Assembly (NCBI GenBank): GCA_029563035.1
Contig: JAKQTP010000138.1
Location: forward strand, 186,001-250,000
Origin: an archaeon
GTDB lineage: Archaea; Iainarchaeota; Iainarchaeia; CSSED10-239
Reading direction: 5' to 3'
DNA length: 64,000 bases
Below, piece by piece: positions 57,715-64,000 of the stretch (position 1 is its first letter; each line of letters opens with the position of its first letter). The position numbers were made by a program, and so were the translations under genes. Under the pieces are notes generated by a model, which was given only the letters and a program-made list of their open reading frames with translations, searched no databases and was not told the origin of the DNA.

Positions 57715-59001
57715 TTGGCAAAAGAAACAAGAAAAAAAGCTAAACCTGACGAAGTAGCGATGGCAGTTGAGCCAAAAGTGCAACCAGCACAAGAACATAT
57801 ACTTATACTTACAGTTGATAGAGATAATGACATTGGCAAGAAAATAGGCGTTTCTGGGCCAATTGTTGGTTATGAAAATAATCTAAAGGTAGCGACAGAT
57901 CTGTTACTTAAAGACCCTGAAGAATCAGATGCAAATGCAATTTTTGCGGTTTTAAAAAAATATTCTGAACTTAAAAAAGATTATGTTGTTGAGGTTGCAA
58001 CAATTACAGGGCATTCTAAAGAGAATTTGTTTTTTGCAGATAAAAGTATTGCTTTGCAATTAAAACAGGTTTTAGAAGATTTTCCAGCAAGTGCTTTTGT
58101 TCTAATAACTGATGGTGCTGAAGATGAACAGGTAATACCGATAGTTCAAAACTTTGGTCCAATAATTTCTAAAGAGGTAGTTATTGTTAGGCAATCCCAA
58201 GCAATAGAAAGCACATATTATACAATTAAGAAAGCAATAAAAGATCCTGCTTTTTCAAGAATTATATTTGGCATACCTGCTATTATTTTGCTATTGTTTT
58301 TCTTTTTTAAAGCCTATGCATTTCAAATTATTGCATTAGTATTAGGGGTTGTTTTCTTAGTCAAAGGGTTCCATTTAGAATCAAAGATTGCCAAATTAGT
58401 CAACTCAGTTTTATCTAAATTTTCAATCACAAAGATTAGTTTTCCATTTTATGTTGCTAGTGTTTTTTTCTTGATATATGCAGGGATTACAGGGGTTAAC
58501 CTTTTTTTAGCTAACGATTCTTTTGTTCTTTGGCAAAGAATAATTTATGTTTTGAGAGCAATACTTTTGTATTTGGTATTTTGTATTGTTTCTTATATTG
58601 TTGGAAATATTATTGATTTATTTTATTCTCGAGCATTATACAAGCTCGGTCGTGCAATATTTGGAATAATTTCTACATTTGTATTTTTGGGTTTATTAGA
58701 TTTAGCAATGCAATTTGTTCTTGGAGAGGCAAGCATGCGTATGTTGATTACAGTAATTTTCATCTCGTTTATATTCCTATTTGTATTATACAAAATAACA
58801 AATGTATTTGATATCACAAAAGATATAACGGAATTATTGGTTGGCCTGCCAGTTGTTTCAAAATATGGTGTGTGGATTGGCGAGGTCATAGCAGTAGACA
58901 AAACTAAGCAAACAATAAGCTTCAAGAACAGAAGTGGCAAAGTAATAACAGTTCTTTCAAAAAAGCATTTTTTCATTCAAAACGGGCAAGTGATAATTTA
59001 G
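57715..59001 (+). CDS. DUF373-family membrane protein
   Basis: The 428-aa protein has a charged lead (residues 1-27), then the DUF373 soluble domain with ILILTVDRDNDIGKKIGVSGPIVG and LITDGAEDEQVIPIVQNF. About six to seven transmembrane helices follow (about 185-375), and a short C-terminal beta segment (WIGEVIAVDKTKQTISFKN). The family is archaeal and uncharacterised; the Asp/Asn-rich loops suggest a metal or nucleotide site, which is inference. The start is TTG, with AGAGGTAACG upstream. A divergent promoter region separates it from the stomatin gene. Confidence 0.82.
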   Translation: MAKETRKKAKPDEVAMAVEPKVQPAQEHILILTVDRDNDIGKKIGVSGPIVGYENNLKVATDLLLKDPEESDANAIFAVLKKYSELKKDYVVEVATITGHSKENLFFADKSIALQLKQVLEDFPASAFVLITDGAEDEQVIPIVQNFGPIISKEVVIVRQSQAIESTYYTIKKAIKDPAFSRIIFGIPAIILLLFFFFKAYAFQIIALVLGVVFLVKGFHLESKIAKLVNSVLSKFSITKISFPFYVASVFFLIYAGITGVNLFLANDSFVLWQRIIYVLRAILLYLVFCIVSYIVGNIIDLFYSRALYKLGRAIFGIISTFVFLGLLDLAMQFVLGEASMRMLITVIFISFIFLFVLYKITNVFDITKDITELLVGLPVVSKYGVWIGEVIAVDKTKQTISFKNRSGKVITVLSKKHFFIQNGQVII

Positions 59002-59042
59002 AACGGTTAATTTTCCAAACTTTTTTAAACTTTTTAGTAAAC

Positions 59043-59102
59043 CAATATAAATCGAAACATATATATATTAATCGCCTAACAATATAAATTGAAATATATA
59101 AT
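59043..59102. repeat. Two direct copies of a 23-base AT-rich element before the PRC-barrel gene
   Basis: CAATATAAATCGAAACATAT at 59043 and CAATATAAATTGAAATATAT at 59080 are 37 bases apart and differ at a few positions, mostly C/T. The second contains TATA-like sequence 40-60 bases before the ATG at 59141, so the pair may be a duplicated promoter or a two-site operator. Confidence 0.5.
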
Positions 59103-59140
59103 ATTTTTATAAGATAATAATAAAAGAGAGGTTAAAAAAC

Positions 59141-59419
59141 ATGTACAAATACGCAATAGCAAGACAACTTGCAACAAAGAAATTAATAACAAATAGAGGA
59201 GACAATATCGGAAGACTTGTCGATTTAATGGTTAACGAAGTATCTGGAGAGATAGAGGCTTTATTAGTTGAAATCGATCCTTCTTCAAAAGTAGTTAAGC
59301 AATTAGATGTTCAAGGCAATCTTCTAGAAATCCCTTACAGAAGTGTAATTGCAGTTTCTGATGTTTTTGTAATTGATGAAAAAATACTATTAACAAAAGA
59401 CGATGGAACTTTTAATTAA
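59141..59419 (+). CDS. PRC-barrel domain protein (92 aa)
   Basis: The whole 92-aa protein is a single PRC-barrel: strands around YAIARQLATKKLITN, DNIGRLVDLMVNEVSGEIEALLVEI and LEIPYRSVIAVSDVFVID. It lacks the basic tail of the paralogue at 39610. The site GAGAGGTTA lies before the ATG. In haloarchaea two small PRC-barrel proteins (CdpB1/CdpB2) link SepF to the division machinery; the pair here may be equivalent, but no division gene is near. A weak hairpin (59414-59445) follows. Confidence 0.82.
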   Translation: MYKYAIARQLATKKLITNRGDNIGRLVDLMVNEVSGEIEALLVEIDPSSKVVKQLDVQGNLLEIPYRSVIAVSDVFVIDEKILLTKDDGTFN

Positions 59420-59457
59420 AGTTCTTTCCTTCTCTTTCTTTAATTGTTAATTTTTTC

Positions 59458-60546
59458 TTAACTTTCAGACTGTTCTTTTATCTCAAGAACATAGCTTCTC
59501 TCTTTTGTATCAATGCTTTTGATACTAAGTTCTTTTTGGTTTTTTGAGAAGTACTCGTTTAATTTTTTTATAATCTCATCTGGTGCTATCTTTTTGTTTC
59601 TTGCTAGCCTTATCTGTTCATTTATAATTTCAATTATTTGAAAATACTCATATATCTTTTCGCCTTCTTTTTGCAAGTCATTAGCTATCTTTTCATATTC
59701 TTTTCTTGTCTTTATTTGGCTTTCAAGAATAGAAACATTTTTGTTTTTGCTTTTTTTCTCAGTGACTGTTTCTTCTGTTTTAAGCTTTTCTGCTAAGGTC
59801 TCTGAGATGATTTTAAAAAAATCAAAAGGCTCTTGTTTTTCTTTTCCAATAGCTACTAAAACCAAAATCTCATCTTCGTTTCTTCCTTTTTCAAGAACCA
59901 AGGCTGGCGTTTCACAATCATATATTTCTTTTATTTTTTTAACAATTTCTTCTTGTGTTTTTTCTTTGTTTATATAACCAGGGTAGATGTTATATTCTTT
60001 TACAAAATAGCTTATTGTTGCTTTAAGGTCTTTATCTTTTATTTCATCAAGCAGTTCTTTTTCTGTTTTTTTAACAATTTCTTTTCCTTGAGGAAAAGAA
60101 TATATTTCATTTTTCTTAATAATCCTATCTTTCCATTCTTCTTTTTGTTTGGATGTTATTACTTTAAAATCCAAATCAGTAAGTATGATGTTAGAATTAC
60201 TAAAAAACTCAAAGACAAGATAATAATCATCTAATTTGAAATATACAACTCTGTTGTTTTTGTCTTGTTTAATTTCTTGTATCTTCTGATTATATAGTTT
60301 CTTTTTAAGAAACTTAATAAGCCCTCCACTTTCTGGATTAACAGGATAGGCAAGTTCTGTTAAAAACAAGATGTTTGGGGACACAATCAGTTCTTTTGTT
60401 TTTTTCTTATGTATCTTTATTTTAATCAGATTATTGTCTTCATGATTAACAAGTTGAAGGTTATTAATATACCCGCCTAAAATTTCTTCTTGTAGTTCTT
60501 TAATTATATAAAAAAAAGCTGTGCTTGTTACTTCTAGTTTTTTCAT
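59458..60546 (-). CDS. NFACT-family protein (Rqc2/RqcH-like), lacking the NFACT-R domain
   Basis: The 362-aa protein has the NFACT-N domain (about 1-185: TSTAFFYIIKELQEEILGGYINNLQLV, PVNPESGGLIKFLKKKLYNQKI), then the helical middle and coiled coil (about 275-345). It ends there in a short tail without the RNA-binding NFACT-R domain. Full archaeal NFACT proteins are about 600 aa or more and act in ribosome-associated quality control. The stop is followed by a normal intergenic region, so the short form looks genuine. Co-transcribed with 60554 (gap seven bases). Confidence 0.78.
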   Translation of the reverse strand: MKKLEVTSTAFFYIIKELQEEILGGYINNLQLVNHEDNNLIKIKIHKKKTKELIVSPNILFLTELAYPVNPESGGLIKFLKKKLYNQKIQEIKQDKNNRVVYFKLDDYYLVFEFFSNSNIILTDLDFKVITSKQKEEWKDRIIKKNEIYSFPQGKEIVKKTEKELLDEIKDKDLKATISYFVKEYNIYPGYINKEKTQEEIVKKIKEIYDCETPALVLEKGRNEDEILVLVAIGKEKQEPFDFFKIISETLAEKLKTEETVTEKKSKNKNVSILESQIKTRKEYEKIANDLQKEGEKIYEYFQIIEIINEQIRLARNKKIAPDEIIKKLNEYFSKNQKELSIKSIDTKERSYVLEIKEQSES

Positions 60547-60553
60547 GTTCTTC

Positions 60554-61612
60554 TTATTCTGTATCTATGTAGCTATTTTGATTATAGCGATATATTATTT
60601 TTTTAATTTTCAAACCATTATACTTGTAATCTTCTAATAGTTTCTTTTCATCAGTATTTGTAAACATCTCAAATGGCCCTTTTTGTGCTAAATCGAATAT
60701 AAAATATTGGTTTTTATATTTTGTCTTGACAAAGGCATGGGTGTTATCATCCTCTAAAAGCACAACATAAACTTGCGCCTCTTGATCATTTAACCCTTGC
60801 ATTGCAGAACACAAAAGAGCAGAAATATCTTGTTCGTCTGCAATTTTGTTTTTTAAAATCTCTGTTGCATCAAGCCAATATAATACCTTAACATCTGTTT
60901 TTACAACTTCAATCTCTGCATCTAAAAACGAATAAATCTTTCTAAGTATTTCTAAATAGTCCTTGTTATATTCATACCCTACTGGCTTGTGTTTTGAGAT
61001 TATGCTTTTTATTGTCAAATCATTTGGGTTAACTGTTTCTTTTATTTGGGCTATTGTTTTTTGTTCTTGCTTATTAATCAGTTCTTTATATTTGTCTAAA
61101 ATTTGTTCATAATATTTATTTTGAAAATTGTCTTTAATAGATGGCGAAAGGTTTTTTGTTCCAGAAATGTTTTTTATAATTTCTTCAAGTTCGTTTATTC
61201 TGTTTTTCAGATTATCTCTTTCTAGTTTGATTTCGTTAAGCTCGCCTTTAAGCTTTATATTTTGAGATTTTTGATCACTATTATTGTCCTGCATTTTTTG
61301 TAGCTCTGTTAATTTAGAAACTTCGTTATTTATTTCATTATCTATTTTTAAAAGCTCAGATGTAATATTTTTTAAATCGCTAGAATATACATCGTCACTA
61401 ATGCTTCTTGCACTATACTTGTAAGACAGCTCTTCTTTTTTTTTAAGTAGCTCTTTTTTCTGATCGTTTAGTGCTTCTATTTTTTGCCAAGAATTTTGTT
61501 CTTTAGTTACTGGCCTTGTGATTTTTCTCTTTAAATTAATAAAGGCAAAAATTACCCCAAACACTATAGCAATACAAATAATCAATATTATCTGAATTAA
61601 TTCAATTTCCAT
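60554..61612 (-). CDS. Membrane-anchored coiled-coil protein with degenerate transglutaminase-like domain
   Basis: The 352-aa protein has one N-terminal transmembrane helix (about 6-27), a long coiled coil (about 40-200), then a compact C-terminal domain (about 205-345) with the transglutaminase-like order DEQDISALLCSAM ... THAFVKTKY ... YFIFDLAQKG. The His and Asp are present, but the usual catalytic Cys before the helix (DCxDxA) is Glu (DEQDIS), so enzyme activity is doubtful. The domain call is by eye. It precedes the truncated NFACT gene by seven bases. Confidence 0.6.
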   Translation of the reverse strand: MEIELIQIILIICIAIVFGVIFAFINLKRKITRPVTKEQNSWQKIEALNDQKKELLKKKEELSYKYSARSISDDVYSSDLKNITSELLKIDNEINNEVSKLTELQKMQDNNSDQKSQNIKLKGELNEIKLERDNLKNRINELEEIIKNISGTKNLSPSIKDNFQNKYYEQILDKYKELINKQEQKTIAQIKETVNPNDLTIKSIISKHKPVGYEYNKDYLEILRKIYSFLDAEIEVVKTDVKVLYWLDATEILKNKIADEQDISALLCSAMQGLNDQEAQVYVVLLEDDNTHAFVKTKYKNQYFIFDLAQKGPFEMFTNTDEKKLLEDYKYNGLKIKKIIYRYNQNSYIDTE

Positions 61613-61868
61613 TTTTCTGATCTTCTTTTATTGCAAATAATATATAATTTAAGGGTAATTTATTTTATATAGATTATGATTTTTATGTTATTCAAATAAA
61701 ATCTCAAAATAAAGTTTGGAATATAGCAGATTATCCATTTATAAAGTTTTACCTTCTATATTATATATAATTTAATAAAGTCAATTGCATACAAAGACCT
61801 TTAAATTGCAATAGATTTTGATTATAATTTTTAAAGAAAATCTGTAAAAAAAACAAGGAGGAATATAT

Positions 61869-63125
61869 ATGGCTTCACCAAAACCAAAAATCAATGTTGT
61901 TTTTATTGGTCACATTGATCACGGTAAATCAACAACAGTTGGTCGTTTGATGTTCGACACAAAAAACTTAAGTGACCAAGATTATAGAAAGTTACAAGCA
62001 TTAGCTGAAGAAAAAGGAAAAGGAACCTTTGCTTTCGCATACATGATGGATGTAACTAAAGAAGAAAGAGATAGAGGAATTACAATTGATGTTAACTATA
62101 AAAAATTAGAATCTGATAAATATAGTTTCACAGTAATTGATGCTCCTGGCCACCAAGACTATGTCAAGAACATGATTACTGGTACTGCTCAATCTGATGC
62201 TGCTGTTTTAGTCGTTGCTTCAAAAGACGGAGTAATGTCTCAAACTAAAGAGCACGCATTCCTTGCTCAAGTAATGGGTATTAAGCAAATAATTGTTGCA
62301 GTAAATAAGATGGACGATGTTAATTACAGTGAAGAGGGCTTTAATAAAGTTAAAGCAGATATAGATACTCTTTTCAAAGGTAAGTTTAAAGAAGACCAAT
62401 ATGTAGTCGTACCAATCTCTGCATGGCACGGAGAAAACATAATCAAAGCATCAGAGAAGATGCCTTGGTATAAGGGCCCTTGCTTATTTGATGCAATGAA
62501 TAATTTCAAAGCACCAGAAGTATTAACTGGAAAACCATTAAGACTTCCAATACAAGATGTTTATTCAATTAAAGGTGTTGGTATGGTTCCTGTTGGTAGA
62601 GTTGAAACAGGAATACTTAGACCTAACGACAAGGTTATAATAATGCCAGAAGGAATTGCAACACAAGTAAAAAGTGTTGAAGCACACCACGAACAATTAC
62701 CTGAAGCATTACCTGGAGACAACATCGGTTTCAATATCAAAAATGTTGATAAAGGAGCAATTAAGAGAGGTTCTGTTGTTGGCCCAGAGAATAACCCACC
62801 AACAGTTGCAGCAGAATTTACTGCTCAAATAATTGTTCTAAACCACCCAACAGCAATCACAGCTGGTTACACTCCAGTATTCCACATACACACCGCACAA
62901 ATGTCTTGTGCAATTGTTGAGTTAGTAAAAAAGGTTGCTCCAACAGTTGAAGATGCTCCAAAGTTCTTAAAGACAGGTGATGCTGCAATTGTAAGAATCA
63001 AGCCATTACAGCCACTTGCTTGTGAGACCTACAAAGACTTCCCACAACTTGGCAGATTTGCTATCAGAGACATGGGCAAGACCGTTGCAGCAGGAGTAAT
63101 ACAAGAAATAAAGAAAAAGCAATAA
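61869..63125 (+). CDS. tuf: Translation elongation factor EF-1 alpha
   Basis: The 418-aa GTPase has G1 GHIDHGKST (14-22), DAPGH and NKMD motifs, then the two beta-barrel domains, with archaeal/eukaryotic insertions such as GRLMFDTKNLSDQDY. It brings aminoacyl-tRNA to the ribosome. The ribosome binding site AAGGAGGA is the strongest in the window. The 256 bases upstream hold no gene, only AT-rich promoter sequence. uS10 follows after 47 bases, the usual archaeal order. Confidence 0.98.
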   Translation: MASPKPKINVVFIGHIDHGKSTTVGRLMFDTKNLSDQDYRKLQALAEEKGKGTFAFAYMMDVTKEERDRGITIDVNYKKLESDKYSFTVIDAPGHQDYVKNMITGTAQSDAAVLVVASKDGVMSQTKEHAFLAQVMGIKQIIVAVNKMDDVNYSEEGFNKVKADIDTLFKGKFKEDQYVVVPISAWHGENIIKASEKMPWYKGPCLFDAMNNFKAPEVLTGKPLRLPIQDVYSIKGVGMVPVGRVETGILRPNDKVIIMPEGIATQVKSVEAHHEQLPEALPGDNIGFNIKNVDKGAIKRGSVVGPENNPPTVAAEFTAQIIVLNHPTAITAGYTPVFHIHTAQMSCAIVELVKKVAPTVEDAPKFLKTGDAAIVRIKPLQPLACETYKDFPQLGRFAIRDMGKTVAAGVIQEIKKKQ

Positions 63126-63172
63126 ATTTGCTTTTCTTTTAATATTTTTTCTAAAAAAATACAAGTGATAAA

Positions 63173-63481
63173 ATGCAAACAGCAAGAGTAATAGTCACAG
63201 GAACTGATTACAAGAAAGTTACAGAATTTTGCAAGGAAATTATAGATGTAGCTTCAAAGAGCGGAGTAAAGCACACAGGCATAATCCCTTTGAAGACTAA
63301 GAAGTTAGTTGTGCCAGTAAGAAGAGGCGTTTCTGCTGGCGGAACAGAAACTTATGAAAAATATCAGTTACGAATCCATAAGCGAATAATTGATATTAAG
63401 GCAGATGACAAGATTCTTAGAAGAATAATGAGAGTTGATGTCCCTGCAGATCTACAAATAGGTATTGAGCTTAAAAACTAA
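63173..63481 (+). CDS. rpsJ: Small ribosomal subunit protein uS10
   Basis: The 102-aa protein matches archaeal S10: ARVIVTGTDYKKVTEFCKEI, HTGIIPLKTKKLVVPVRRG and the C-terminal RRIMRVDVPADLQIGIEL. It is part of the 30S head. The start ATG has AAGTGAT upstream, an extended anti-Shine-Dalgarno match. It follows tuf on the same strand, as in many archaea. Confidence 0.97.
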   Translation: MQTARVIVTGTDYKKVTEFCKEIIDVASKSGVKHTGIIPLKTKKLVVPVRRGVSAGGTETYEKYQLRIHKRIIDIKADDKILRRIMRVDVPADLQIGIELKN

Positions 63482-63567
63482 ATATCTTTTTGATAGCATC
63501 ATAATTAGTAAACTTGCAAATCTATTTATCTTTAGATTTTTTTAAAAAATTTAAAATTTGCAATAAA

Positions 63568-64000
63568 ATGTTTAAACAAACAAAAAAAAATATTTTTGTT
63601 GATGAAAACAACAAAGTAAAAATCATTTCTAGTAAATCTCTATTTTCTAAACTGGACAAATCTTGTATAGAACAACTTTATTCTATTTCTAAATTACCAG
63701 GAATTTGCGATTATGTATATGGCTTTCCAGATCTTCATGTTGGTCATGGTGTGCCTGTTGGTTCTTGTTTTGTAGTTGATGCTGATAATGATCCAATAAT
63801 CAGTCCAAAAGCAATAGGGACAGACATAAATTGTGGTATTCGTCTTATTAGGACAAATCTCAAATCTAAAGATATTTCTGAAAAGCAATACAAAGAAATA
63901 GTAAAGGCTTTTGAGAAGTTACCTATTGGCCTTTCAAAAGACGGAATAAAGATAACAAAACAGGATTTAAAAGAGATTTGTTATCAAGGTCTGGAATGGG
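63568..64000 (+). CDS. rtcB: RNA-splicing ligase RtcB, 5' part
   Basis: From ATG 63568 the frame stays open to the window end (144 codons seen). It contains YSISKLPGICDYVYGFPDLHVGHGVPVG and ISPKAIGTDINCGIRLIRTN, the first two metal-binding motifs of RtcB (Asp/His of DLHVGHG, Cys of DINCG). RtcB joins tRNA exons after intron removal using GTP and Mn2+. The rest lies outside the window. It follows rpsJ by 86 bases. Confidence 0.92.
   Translation, partial: MFKQTKKNIFVDENNKVKIISSKSLFSKLDKSCIEQLYSISKLPGICDYVYGFPDLHVGHGVPVGSCFVVDADNDPIISPKAIGTDINCGIRLIRTNLKSKDISEKQYKEIVKAFEKLPIGLSKDGIKITKQDLKEICYQGLEW

Overview
The window is an AT-rich archaeal chromosome segment with densely packed genes. The archaeal assignment rests on both subunits of DNA polymerase D, small-subunit clamp loader RfcS, CDC48, TFE, EF-1 alpha next to uS10, Trm56, Taw3, archaeal Elp3, DUF373, UPF0147 and pilins with class III signal peptides. 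The compact layout, many short membrane or secreted proteins of unknown function, bacterial-type DnaK/DnaJ/GrpE and MutS/MutL, and several reduced families (truncated NFACT, GTPase without G4 motif) suggest a DPANN-type lineage (Woesearchaeota/Pacearchaeota-like). That placement is inference; there is no rRNA here. Ribosome binding sites are variants of GGAGGTGAT, and several genes start at TTG.

Layout. 1-989 is the 5' part of secF (minus strand). 1110-7438 (plus) is a NOG1-like GTPase, UPF0147, then polB-polC. 7551-11046 (minus) is grpE-dnaK-dnaJ. 11197-22093 (minus) is a long colinear block: rfcS, a pilus motor ATPase, two FlaJ/GspF membrane proteins, six small class III signal-peptide proteins (one only 59 aa), a prepilin peptidase, two unknown membrane proteins, a TctA-family protein (apparent frameshift) and a JAMM protease. 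22234-27305 (plus) has a radical-SAM tRNA methylthiotransferase, an Lrp regulator and topoisomerase I. 28369 encodes a pilin-like protein fused to four chitobiase-C-type repeats, and 29916 encodes CDC48.

32119-38356 (minus) is a ribonucleotide reduction operon: intein-containing nrdD, a separate 49-aa glycyl-radical fragment, nrdG, and a class II-type reductase homologue whose catalytic Cys/Asn/Glu are replaced. 38585-41564 has xerA, a PRC-barrel protein and two orphan genes, followed by an intergenic region with 15-bp palindromes. Then come initiator tRNA-Met, tfe, trm56, a Lys-Lys-Phe tRNA cluster, and mutS (in-frame stop) overlapping mutL.

47895-55894 (minus) holds large secreted or anchored proteins, elp3 and a winged-helix plus CARF-like gene pair. 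55999-61612 has taw3, a stomatin, DUF373, a second PRC-barrel gene, a truncated NFACT gene and a coiled-coil transglutaminase-like gene. The window ends with EF-1 alpha, uS10 and the start of rtcB.

The most unusual things are the RNR operon with a dead class II homologue beside a split, intein-bearing class III enzyme; the TAATTAC-N-GTAATTA palindromes near a winged-helix gene; the pilin-adhesin fusion; and the interrupted mutS and tctA frames.
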